Shown here: positions 1 through 6,345 of the stretch, one piece after another | Layout of the letters: each line of letters starts with the position of its first letter | Position numbering within the stretch: the first letter of the stretch is position 1 | Origin: Candidatus Levyibacteriota bacterium | GTDB lineage: Bacteria > Patescibacteriota > Microgenomatia > Levybacterales > UBA12049 | NCBI GenBank assembly: GCA_023245475.1 | Contig: JAHFKF010000037.1 | Location: forward strand, 1 to 12,704 | Length of the DNA: 12,704 nucleotides | Direction of reading: 5' to 3' | The notes under the pieces: model-generated | What the model was told of the DNA's origin: nothing | What the model saw: only the letters and a program-made list of their open reading frames with translations | The model's database searches: none | Translations under genes and position numbers: made by a program

Positions 1-1539
1 TAGCCTGAGATGTTGATGCTCTTTGCCCATTGTCTTCATTTCTCCAACTATTACGTCCTTGGTCATAAAGACTGGTTCAGGATTGCCCATGCCAAATGGC
101 CCTAGCTGTTGTAGTTCTTTATAAAGTGGGAGAGTAACTGCATACAATGGAAGTTCGCAGTCAATTTTGAGTGTTCTGGTCAGCAAGTCTTTTGCTAAGA
201 GTTCTTCTGCTTTTTCTTCAAGTGCTTGCTTAAGACTTTCAAGCTTTGCTGTCTCAACCGTAAACCCCGCTGCCATTGGATGTCCACCGACATTCACAAA
301 CTGATCTACATGCAGTCGTAAGAACTCAATAATATTAAACCCAGCAATAGATCTCACTGATGCTTTGCTGTGTGTTTCTCGTTTGGCGATAACAATTGCT
401 GGGCGATAATATGCTTCCACCAGTTTGCCTGCGACCAGTCCAATGACTCCTTCCTTGTACGACTCATGGATAGCAATGAGAATCTTTTTATCTTGCTGAT
501 CTTGCATGCTTGTGATTGCGTGTTCTGCTGCTGTTTTCATCAGATGCTGGCGTTCTTTATTGGTTAACTCCAGTTGTACTGCTAGATCTTGGGCTTTATC
601 GCGCCTGTTTGTGCAGAGGAGTCTTAGGCTATCCATCGCGTCTTCAATTCTTCCTGCGGCGTTAAGTCTCGGTGCAATCACAAAGCCAATATCATATGGC
701 GTAAACGTTTCTTTATCGAGTCCGGCTTGTTCATAGAGTGCGCGTAGTCCTGGACGTTTTGAATCACAGACATATTGCAATCCATGTGCGACGATTGCTC
801 TATTTGCACCTGTCAGTGGCACCATATCAGCAACAGTTCCGAGTGTTGCAAGTTCGAGGTGGGTGTCTAAATCCACCTTGCCCTCCTTTACTAAAGGAGG
901 GTTTCCTTTCTCCCTCTTTATCAAAGGGGGTTGGGGGGATTTAGATAATTCTTTGGATAACAGATATGCAACTCCCGCACCGCAAAGATTTGTTGTGTGG
1001 ACGATTGCATAGGCATCAGGTTGTTTTTCAGAGGCAGCATGGTGATCGGTGATGATGACATCCATGCCTTGCTTGTTGGCAAAGGTTACGGCGTCGTGAG
1101 CAACGATTCCATTATCCACGGTAATTACCAAAGTGAGATCGGAGAACTGAGATCGGAGATTTATAAGACCTTTAATTGATAGACCGTAGCCTTCGTCGAC
1201 TCGGTGAGGAATATAGGGCATGGCTCGCGCTCCAATTTTATGCAGCGTTTCCCAAAGGATTGCAGCGCCGGTAATCCCATCAACGTCATAATCACCAAAG
1301 ACAATTATTTGCTCTTTACGTTCAATTGCCTGATTGATTCGTTTAAGTGCTTTGGTTAATTGTTTCGTGTCAATACCAACACTCTTTGGTGTGACATCTT
1401 CAAGCTTTGGATGTAAAAACGCTTCTTTTGCTTTCGCAGTTGTAATACCTCGATTTGCCAAAAGTAAATCAATTAAATGATCCGTTCTCAGTTCTCCGCT
1501 CTCCGTTCTCAGTTCATTTAGGCTTTCCCATTTTTTCAT
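1..1539 (-). CDS. recJ: Single-stranded-DNA-specific exonuclease RecJ (partial, C-terminus beyond left edge)
   Basis: RecJ is a DHH-family 5'-3' exonuclease on single-stranded DNA, acting in recombinational and mismatch repair. The minus-strand frame from ATG at 1539 stays open to the window edge, giving 513 residues; family members are usually around 560-580, so a C-terminal part is missing. Visible motifs are DYDVDG (83-88), VDNG (141-144), DHH (165-167), LGTVADMVPL (233-242), APRLNAAGR (289-297), a conserved His near 358 followed by GVIGLVAGKL, SVRS (394-397), GGHPMAAG (418-425) and LGPFGMGNPEP (479-488). All expected metal-binding motifs are intact, so the enzyme should be active. Residues about 9-20, 128-134 and 199-225 are encoded by repeat insertions, described separately; they lie at the N-terminus and between conserved blocks. 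The start fits the common MKKWE-like RecJ N-terminus. The gene is divergent from the CCA enzyme gene across a 30-bp gap. The family call is very secure. Confidence 0.96.
   Translation of the reverse strand, partial: MKKWESLNELRTESGELRTDHLIDLLLANRGITTAKAKEAFLHPKLEDVTPKSVGIDTKQLTKALKRINQAIERKEQIIVFGDYDVDGITGAAILWETLHKIGARAMPYIPHRVDEGYGLSIKGLINLRSQFSDLTLVITVDNGIVAHDAVTFANKQGMDVIITDHHAASEKQPDAYAIVHTTNLCGAGVAYLLSKELSKSPQPPLIKREKGNPPLVKEGKVDLDTHLELATLGTVADMVPLTGANRAIVAHGLQYVCDSKRPGLRALYEQAGLDKETFTPYDIGFVIAPRLNAAGRIEDAMDSLRLLCTNRRDKAQDLAVQLELTNKERQHLMKTAAEHAITSMQDQQDKKILIAIHESYKEGVIGLVAGKLVEAYYRPAIVIAKRETHSKASVRSIAGFNIIEFLRLHVDQFVNVGGHPMAAGFTVETAKLESLKQALEEKAEELLAKDLLTRTLKIDCELPLYAVTLPLYKELQQLGPFGMGNPEPVFMTKDVIVGEMKTMGKEHQHLRL
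866..945. repeat. 80-bp nested palindromic repeat element inside recJ
   Basis: The ends are a perfect 9-bp inverted repeat: TCTAAATCC at 866-874 and GGATTTAGA at 937-945. Inside are two hairpins. The first, at 881-901, is perfect: CCCTCCTTTA, a single C, then TAAAGGAGGG. The second, at about 912-930, pairs CCCTCTTT with AAAGGGGG across an ATC loop, with one G-T wobble. It is read through in recJ and encodes about residues 199-225, a Lys/Pro-rich stretch (SPQPPLIKREKG, then NPPLVKEGKVDL) between the DHH block and LGTVADMVPL, where the family has a variable loop. The structure resembles small mobile palindromes with cores like CCTCCTTT-AAAGGAGG seen in many genomes. That resemblance is from memory and was not searched. 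No clear target duplication is visible. Confidence 0.85.
1137..1157. repeat. Three-copy GANCKGA heptamer array inside recJ
   Basis: On the plus strand three consecutive heptamers read GATCGGA, GAACTGA and GATCGGA, 21 bp in all, so they add exactly seven codons. In recJ they encode about residues 128-134 (LRSQFSD), just after GYGLSIKGLIN and before LTLVITVDNG. The unit matches the heptamers at 1481-1515 but lies in the opposite orientation. A degraded further unit may precede it (GTGA at 1133-1136). Confidence 0.7.
1481..1515. repeat. Five-copy heptamer array in the recJ N-terminal coding region
   Basis: On the coding (minus) strand five consecutive heptamers read GAACTGA, GAACGGA, GAGCGGA, GAACTGA and GAACGGA, with consensus GARCKGA. 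The array is exactly 35 bp. A 21-bp higher-order period makes the peptide ELRT appear twice (residues 9-12 and 16-19, in NELRTESGELRTD). It lies eight codons after the recJ start codon. The array looks like a short tandemly repeated heptanucleotide family; how widely it occurs in this genome cannot be seen from one window. Confidence 0.8.
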
Positions 1540-1549
1540 AGAAACAACG

Positions 1550-1558
1550 TGATATAAT
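1550..1558 (+). promoter_or_regulatory. Extended -10 promoter for the CCA enzyme gene
   Basis: TGATATAAT is a perfect extended -10 (TGnTATAAT). Eleven bases separate it from the ATG at 1570, so transcription would start around 1565 and leave a leader of only about five bases. No Shine-Dalgarno sequence is present, and no good -35 is seen, which suits an extended -10 promoter. It sits in the 30-bp divergent gap with recJ. Confidence 0.65.
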
Positions 1559-1562
1559 TTTA
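1557..1562 (-). promoter_or_regulatory. Candidate -10 box for recJ
   Basis: Read on the minus strand, TAAAAT at 1562-1557 matches TATAAT at five of six positions and would place transcription start about 10 bases before the recJ ATG. It overlaps the plus-strand -10 of the CCA enzyme gene, so the two divergent promoters could compete. There is no recognisable -35 and no Shine-Dalgarno sequence before the ATG. The call is weak, since AT-rich gaps give such matches by chance. Confidence 0.35.
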
Positions 1563-1569
1563 ACATACT

Positions 1570-2982
1570 ATGACATTTAAAGCGGGACTTCCCAAACCTC
1601 TCCATCATGTCTATACCGTCTTTCATAAAGCCGGATTTGATTTATATCTTGTTGGGGGAATAATGAAGCACTTACTAAAGTATGAGAATTTATTAGAGTA
1701 TAAGCATATGAAGGATTGGGATCTTACTACCAATGCGACTCCCGAGCAGATGTTGTCACTCTTTCCTGATGGCTTCTATAATAATCAATTTGGTACCGTT
1801 GGAATCCCCGTAACAGATGGTGATGATGAGTTCGTCATTGAGGTAACAACGTTCCGTAGTGAATCCGAATACAAAGATCGTCGTCATCCTGAAAAGGTAG
1901 AGTGGGGAAAATCAATTGAAGAGGATGTCGCAAGACGAGATTTTACGATTAACGCGATTGTTGGTAAATTACTTCCTGTAGAAGACAGCCCAGTGCTTAA
2001 TTCTATTGAAGTGATTGATCTGTATAATGGACAACAAGATTTCAAAGATAAGATAATCAGAGCGGTAGGTGACCCTGATGTCCGGTTTAAAGAAGATGCT
2101 CTGCGTATGATGCGGGCCGTACGCTTTGCTGTGCAGATGGGTTTTACAATTGATCCTAAAACACTCGAAGCAATTACTCGGGATTCAGCATTGCTTTCAG
2201 AAATTTCTTACGAGCGCATCTATGAAGAACTAATGAAGATTTTGGCAAGTGACTATCCGTATGAAGGGGTGATGCTTCTTAAGAATACTAATTTGTTGCA
2301 GTATATTCTTCCAGAACTACTTGAAGGCATAGGCCTCTCTCAAGAGCGTCCTGGTCGTCATCATAAAGACGATGTGTTTACTCATAATGTGTTGTCTCTC
2401 AAATATTGTCCATCCACCGATCCATTAGTGAGATTTGCTACGCTCATTCATGATGTAGGCAAGCCTCGAGTCCAGTCAGCAGATGAAGATGGTTTGGTAA
2501 TTTTTTATAATCACGAAATTGCAGGAGCAAGACTTGCCTATCAGATTGCGGAGCGATTGAGATTTTCCAAGAAAGATCGCGAGAAAATTGTTAAGCTTGT
2601 CAGGTGGCATATGTTTACGGTTGACGAAAAGATTACCGATGCAGCCGTTCGTCGATTTATCCGCAGAATTGGTGTAGAAAATGTGCAAGATATGATGGAT
2701 CTTCGTGTGGGAGATCGGCTGGGAGGAGGAACGCAAACAGCAGAAAGTTGGAGACTCAAGCTTTTCAAAAGACGCCTTGAAGAACAACTTGCACCTGAAC
2801 CTTTTTCTATTAAAGATTTGGCGATTAATGGTCATGACATCATGCAGGAATGCAATCTTCCGCCAGGGCGTGAAATTGGCGTCTTGCAGCAAAAATTATT
2901 TGAAGAAGTCGATGAAGATCTTGAAAAGAATACAAAAGAGTATTTGCTCAAGCGTGTTAAAGAACTCCTTCTTGACAAGTAA
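1570..2982 (+). CDS. cca: CCA-adding tRNA nucleotidyltransferase / poly(A) polymerase family protein with HD domain
   Basis: This is a class II nucleotidyltransferase of 470 residues, expected to add or repair the 3' CCA end of tRNA in the cytoplasm. The N-terminal head has LVGG (27-30), the catalytic D49-W-D51 (DWDLTTNATPE), the third acidic residue near E91 in IEVTTFR, the flexible-loop region through RRHPEKV, RRDFTINAI (122-130), and the RFKEDALRMMRAVRFA block (172-187) followed by RIYEELMKIL. An HD phosphohydrolase domain follows, with H272, H294-D295, H315 and H347 visible, then an ordinary C-terminal tail (GHDIMQECNLPPG). One oddity is that the usual GGxVRDxLL after the glycine pair reads GGIMKHLL, with about ten extra residues before DWD. 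CCA-adding and poly(A) polymerase activities cannot be separated reliably from sequence alone; CCA addition is the default for a lone family member in a small genome. The ATG follows an extended -10 box without a Shine-Dalgarno site. Confidence 0.92.
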   Translation: MTFKAGLPKPLHHVYTVFHKAGFDLYLVGGIMKHLLKYENLLEYKHMKDWDLTTNATPEQMLSLFPDGFYNNQFGTVGIPVTDGDDEFVIEVTTFRSESEYKDRRHPEKVEWGKSIEEDVARRDFTINAIVGKLLPVEDSPVLNSIEVIDLYNGQQDFKDKIIRAVGDPDVRFKEDALRMMRAVRFAVQMGFTIDPKTLEAITRDSALLSEISYERIYEELMKILASDYPYEGVMLLKNTNLLQYILPELLEGIGLSQERPGRHHKDDVFTHNVLSLKYCPSTDPLVRFATLIHDVGKPRVQSADEDGLVIFYNHEIAGARLAYQIAERLRFSKKDREKIVKLVRWHMFTVDEKITDAAVRRFIRRIGVENVQDMMDLRVGDRLGGGTQTAESWRLKLFKRRLEEQLAPEPFSIKDLAINGHDIMQECNLPPGREIGVLQQKLFEEVDEDLEKNTKEYLLKRVKELLLDK

Positions 2983-3000
2983 AGCTGATCTTTCTAAGCT
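2972..3000 (+). promoter_or_regulatory. Candidate promoter for the spherulin-4-like gene
   Basis: A perfect -35 (TTGACA, 2972-2977) overlaps the last codons of the upstream gene. A 17-bp spacer leads to TAAGCT (2995-3000), a poor -10 with three of six matches. Six bases then lead to the ATG at 3007, the same -10-to-start distance as at 4357. A transcript from here would begin at or next to the start codon. The exact -35 and ideal spacer raise confidence; the weak -10 lowers it. Confidence 0.45.
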
Positions 3001-3006
3001 AAATAC

Positions 3007-4308
3007 ATGGTATTAAAAACGAGCTTAGTAATTGTGGTTGCTCTTGTTAGCTTTTTTATATTGCCACAACAAACCTTTGCTGAACCCACACCTACCACCT
3101 GGGGATGTATCGGTTGTACGCCACCACAAACAGCAACTCCGACTCTCGGACAAACGTCTGTTGCTCCTTCTCAATCTGAGTTAAATCCTTCCGTACAGGC
3201 TGAAGCAACAATAACGCTTCCTTGTGAATCAGATATTGCCCCAGCACATTTTGGCGGTAAAAAAGATAATCATCAGGGACACAAGCCTCACAATGGTTTA
3301 TTTTTGATGTTGCTTATCTTTCTTTTGGAATTACTCAATAGATTGCTTGAGCAACTTGGTGCGAATCCACTTCCTGTCCCTCCAACAACACCACCGGATG
3401 TAACTCCTACAGTTGTACTTGATCTTACGCCAACGTTGGCTCTTGATCCTACGATTACTGTTGATCCGTCTGTCACAGCTGAACCAACCCTTCCAACCGA
3501 TCCTAGCCCAACACAAGGTCCTTGTGCTCCCACAACTGGGGCGACTGTTGCTCCAACATTGGGTGGAGCTACCTTGCCTCCTGTGACAACAGGGCCATCC
3601 ACGCCTCCTCTTTTGACAACTCCTCTTACATGTCAATCAATGCCAGTATTATTGTTTGTTGCTCCAAATACTTCATGGGATACGGTACGGACATCGTTGC
3701 CTACGGTGCCGATCATGGTCGTCAATCCTGCCAATGGTCCAGGAACGAGTGCTGATGCCACCTATGTCGCTGCCATTGCCAAAGCAAAAAGCGCAGGGAT
3801 GAAAGTTTTGGGCTACATTACGAGTGCTCAAAATACAAAGCCAAATGCTACCCTCAATGCAGAGGTTGATAGCTGGATTTCTTTATACAATGTTAAAGAT
3901 TTCTATATTGATCAGATGAATGCAACGCCTGAGAATTTTCCTTACTATTCAGAGTTTTGGAGTGCAACACGCAATAAGAATGCAATAGCCCAAATGATTT
4001 GGAACACAGGAACGACTCCAATACAAGATTATATGGCGCTGCCAGGCTTTTTTGTAAACTATCAAGGAGACTCCGCAGGTTACTTTAGCGCGACTTTCCC
4101 CTCGTGGGTTTCCACGTATGCCGCAAATCGTTTCTATCACATCATTTACGGGGTCAATGATGCAGCCACAATGCAACAAGTACTTGCTCGCTCTAAGCAA
4201 AGCAATGCAGGTAACGTCTATATCTCAAGCGATAGTTCTTGGAATACCCTACCTTCATATTTTGCGACCGAGGTTGCTCAGATCAAGCAAGGTTGTCCTC
4301 AGAGATAA
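3007..4308 (+). CDS. Exported Thr/Pro-rich protein with C-terminal spherulin-4-like domain
   Basis: The protein has 433 residues. Residues 1-25 form a signal peptide (hydrophobic 6-20, probable cleavage after QTFA). Residues 26-95 and 118-209 are Thr/Pro/Ala-rich linkers with loose repeats such as LDPTITVDPS. A leucine-rich hydrophobic stretch (GLFLMLLIFLLELL, 97-110, continuing amphipathically to 117) interrupts them. Residues 212-427 match the spherulin-4 family: VLLFVAPNTSWD, then VVNPANGPGTSADATYV, KVLGYITS, an Asp/Glu-rich helix, and DFYIDQM in place of the common FFDE. The family has a TIM-barrel-like fold related to GH114 polygalactosaminidases. Enzymatic activity is usually unproven, so a glycan-degrading or -binding role is only a possibility. 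Cysteines C34/C37 (CIGC), C73, C173, C209 and C430 could form disulfides outside the cell; C209 and C430 bracket the domain. It probably acts at the surface, next to a glycosylation locus. Confidence 0.85.
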   Translation: MVLKTSLVIVVALVSFFILPQQTFAEPTPTTWGCIGCTPPQTATPTLGQTSVAPSQSELNPSVQAEATITLPCESDIAPAHFGGKKDNHQGHKPHNGLFLMLLIFLLELLNRLLEQLGANPLPVPPTTPPDVTPTVVLDLTPTLALDPTITVDPSVTAEPTLPTDPSPTQGPCAPTTGATVAPTLGGATLPPVTTGPSTPPLLTTPLTCQSMPVLLFVAPNTSWDTVRTSLPTVPIMVVNPANGPGTSADATYVAAIAKAKSAGMKVLGYITSAQNTKPNATLNAEVDSWISLYNVKDFYIDQMNATPENFPYYSEFWSATRNKNAIAQMIWNTGTTPIQDYMALPGFFVNYQGDSAGYFSATFPSWVSTYAANRFYHIIYGVNDAATMQQVLARSKQSNAGNVYISSDSSWNTLPSYFATEVAQIKQGCPQR

Positions 4309-4321
4309 TCAATATTAGTGT

Positions 4322-4350
4322 TTGTTGATCAGTAAAATCTTTTGTATAAT
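4322..4350 (+). promoter_or_regulatory. Promoter of the glycosylation operon
   Basis: TATAAT at 4345-4350 is a perfect -10 box. A TTGTTG hexamer at 4322-4327 lies 17 bases upstream as a partial -35. Six bases separate the -10 from the GTG at 4357, so the transcript should begin at the start codon. It lies in the 48-base gap after the spherulin-4-like gene and would drive the genes that follow. Confidence 0.65.
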
Positions 4351-4356
4351 AATCTT

Positions 4357-5118
4357 GTGAACAAGATTCTTCTGTCGGTGATTATTCCCTGCTTTGACGA
4401 AATGGCTAACCTGCAAAAAGGTGTCCTTGATAAAGTCGAACATTTTCTGGAAAAGAAAGGTTTGCCATATGAGGTAATTGTGGTTGATGATGGCTCAATG
4501 GATGGTAGTATTGATTTCATTGAAGACTTCATTAAAGAAAATCATCATTTTCATCTCATTAAAGGAGCACACTATGGCAAAGCTGGAGCCGTAACCCAAG
4601 GAGTCTTGGCGGCAATTGGAGAATACGTCCTCTTTACCGATATGGATCAAGCAGCTCCTATTGAAGAAGTGAATAAATTGTTGCCCTATTTTGAAAAAGG
4701 CTATGATGTGGTTATTGGATCCCGAGGAGCAGTGCGCAAAGGTGCCCCTTGGACACGAGCACTTATGGGTAGGGGAATGATTTTTCTTCGAGGGATGATT
4801 ATTGGTCTTCGTGATATTCAAGATACGCAGTGTGGGTTTAAGATGTTTAGTAGAAATGCTGCCAAAGAAATCTTTACCAAACTAAATACGCTTCACAAAG
4901 GCTTTCATGCAATCTCTGGATCCAATGTTGCCGCAGGGTTTGATGTTGAAATGCTGTATCTTGCAGAGAGCCTTGATTATAAGATCAAAGAAGTGCCTGT
5001 CAGGTGGTTATATGTTGAGACCAGACGCGTGAATCCAATTTTTGATTCAATTGAAGGCCTAAAGGGATTATTTGTTATTAAGCGTAATGCTATAACCGGC
5101 GTTTATAGAACCTTATAG
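4357..5118 (+). CDS. GT2 family polyprenyl/dolichyl-phosphate sugar synthase (ALG5/DPM1-like)
   Basis: This GT-A fold glycosyltransferase has 253 residues from GTG. It should transfer glucose or mannose from a nucleotide sugar to polyprenyl phosphate on the cytosolic face of the membrane. Motifs are SVIIPCFDE (7-15), VVDDGSMDGS (42-51), the metal-binding DMD (95-97) in FTDMDQAAPIEE, GSRGAVRKGAPWTR (121-134), DTQCGFKMF (156-164), FDVEMLYLAE (195-204) and VPVRW. The QAAPIEE, RKGAPWTR and QCGFK blocks and the closing VNPIFDSIEGL are ALG5-like, favouring a dolichyl-phosphate glucosyl- or mannosyltransferase type; the sugar cannot be read from sequence. No C-terminal membrane domain is present. 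A TTG codon at 4342 is in frame, but it would put the -10 box TATAAT inside the coding sequence, so GTG 4357 is preferred. It is first in the operon, and the next gene starts 7 bases later. Confidence 0.88.
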   Translation: MNKILLSVIIPCFDEMANLQKGVLDKVEHFLEKKGLPYEVIVVDDGSMDGSIDFIEDFIKENHHFHLIKGAHYGKAGAVTQGVLAAIGEYVLFTDMDQAAPIEEVNKLLPYFEKGYDVVIGSRGAVRKGAPWTRALMGRGMIFLRGMIIGLRDIQDTQCGFKMFSRNAAKEIFTKLNTLHKGFHAISGSNVAAGFDVEMLYLAESLDYKIKEVPVRWLYVETRRVNPIFDSIEGLKGLFVIKRNAITGVYRTL

Positions 5119-5125
5119 CACATCT

Positions 5126-6301
5126 ATGAGAACCTTAAAGATTTTTTCTTTTCTTTATCTCTTTGCCGTTCTTGGTTTATTTCTTTATTCGTTTACTCAG
5201 GTAGATCTCAGCTTAACCTTTTCTCGTATCGAGTTTCTTCGCAATATAACTTCTTGGTTTCAGCACATTGGTTATTTTGATCGTCCGCTTTCTACCTATC
5301 TCTATGTTAGTTTATTGATTGCATTGTATAGTTTGTATGGCTATTTACTGTTCGCAGCAATCAAAAACAAACTGACTACAACATTTGTTTGGAGACTCAT
5401 TATGATTACGACAGGGATATTGTTGTTCTCCTATAATGCCTTTTCGTATGACATATTCAATTATATTTTTGATGCCAAGATCCTGACTCATTATCATCAG
5501 AATCCATACTTGCATAAGGCGTTAGATTTTCCTACAGATCCAATGCTTTCTTTTATGCGCTGGACACACCGAGTGTATCCCTATGGACCTCTATGGCTTG
5601 CGATAACAGTTCCATTATCATTTGTTGGATTTGGTATTTTTCTGCCAACATTTTTCTTATTTAAATCACTGATGGCAGCAAGCTTCATTGGTACCCTTTA
5701 CTTCATGCAAAAGATATTGCGAAAAATTGCTCCAGAAAAGGAAGTATTTGGTTTAATCTTTTTGGGTTTAAGTCCATTTATGTTGATTGAATATTTAGTT
5801 TCAGCGCACCTAGATATTGTCATGATGTTTTTTGCTACGTGGGCTTTTTATCTGCTAATACAGAAGCGATTGATCTGGGCTTGGGTACTGCTTCTGATCT
5901 CAATTGGAATTAAATTCGCAACAGTATTTATTGTGCCTGTGTTTCTTATGGTGACGATACTACAGATAAAGCATAAGAAATTTTCTTGGAATGCTGTTGT
6001 CCTTTGGTCAATTGTCCTGCTCCTTGGAGCAACACTGACAGCATCACTTCGTACAAATTTTCAACCATGGTATTTGCTTGAACCACTTATCTTTGCGGCT
6101 TTTCTGTCTTGGCGTTACTTTATCTTTATCCCAAGTATTGTTCTCACGTTTTTCGCATTGTTAACATACGTTCCCTACTTATATGTCGGAAACTGGGATA
6201 AACCTATTCCACAAAATCTTACCATCATGTATCTGATTAGTTATGCAAGTTCTTTACTTATTGTTTGTGGTGTCTTTGTATCACGGCGACTGAAGAAGTA
6301 G
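5126..6301 (+). CDS. Polytopic GT-C membrane glycosyltransferase, MptA/MptB (mannosyltransferase)-like
   Basis: The protein has 391 residues with roughly ten to twelve membrane segments. After two or three helices, an outside loop (about 104-157) holds SYDIFNYIFDAKI, then HQNPYLH and VYPYGPLWLA. This arrangement (an S-x-D before a helix, NPY, and PYGPLW) is characteristic of polyprenyl-phosphate-mannose-dependent mannosyltransferases of the MptA/MptB kind and related GT87 enzymes. D109 is the likely catalytic acid. Such enzymes take a sugar from polyprenyl-phosphate-sugar on the outer face of the membrane and add it to a lipid-linked or cell-envelope glycan. The donor would fit the GT2 product encoded 7 bases upstream. 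No Shine-Dalgarno site precedes the ATG, and the short gap suggests coupling. The family level is fairly sure; the sugar and acceptor are unknown. Confidence 0.75.
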   Translation: MRTLKIFSFLYLFAVLGLFLYSFTQVDLSLTFSRIEFLRNITSWFQHIGYFDRPLSTYLYVSLLIALYSLYGYLLFAAIKNKLTTTFVWRLIMITTGILLFSYNAFSYDIFNYIFDAKILTHYHQNPYLHKALDFPTDPMLSFMRWTHRVYPYGPLWLAITVPLSFVGFGIFLPTFFLFKSLMAASFIGTLYFMQKILRKIAPEKEVFGLIFLGLSPFMLIEYLVSAHLDIVMMFFATWAFYLLIQKRLIWAWVLLLISIGIKFATVFIVPVFLMVTILQIKHKKFSWNAVVLWSIVLLLGATLTASLRTNFQPWYLLEPLIFAAFLSWRYFIFIPSIVLTFFALLTYVPYLYVGNWDKPIPQNLTIMYLISYASSLLIVCGVFVSRRLKK

Positions 6302-6307
6302 AACAGA

Positions 6308-6337
6308 TTGCTTCTTATTCTTGTCATCGTGTATACT
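6308..6337 (+). promoter_or_regulatory. Candidate internal promoter for the GT39-like gene
   Basis: TTGCTT (6308-6313) and TATACT (6332-6337, five of six matches) are separated by 18 bases. Eight bases follow before ATG 6346. This is the largest gap in the run of glycosylation genes (44 bases), which supports a second, near-leaderless promoter here. Confidence 0.5.
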
Positions 6338-6345
6338 TGTGCTGT

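Noticed and set aside
881..930. Hairpins that could be rho-independent terminators
   Set aside because: They lie inside the recJ coding region, are not followed by a clean T-run on either strand, and belong to a larger inverted-repeat element.
370..1179. Several plus-strand frames of 60-76 codons over recJ
   Set aside because: They lie opposite the strongly conserved recJ coding sequence and have no motifs or start signals.
1481..1515. CRISPR-like array
   Set aside because: The units are 7 bp and contiguous without spacers, and no cas gene is nearby.
2476..2892. 138-codon open frame on the minus strand inside the CCA enzyme gene
   Set aside because: The protein is low in recognisable structure and no promoter or Shine-Dalgarno site supports it. 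The plus-strand frame has clear family motifs throughout, so this is a shadow frame.
3288..3636. Two minus-strand frames of about 100 codons opposite the Thr/Pro-rich linker
   Set aside because: Thr/Pro/Ala-rich coding reads as Gly/Val/Ser-rich on the other strand and stays open for compositional reasons. There is no independent evidence for a gene.
6265..6345. Upstream in-frame start for the GT39-like gene
   Set aside because: It would overlap the previous gene and add a Cys-rich leader before the natural N-terminal helix, and a -10 box lies inside it.
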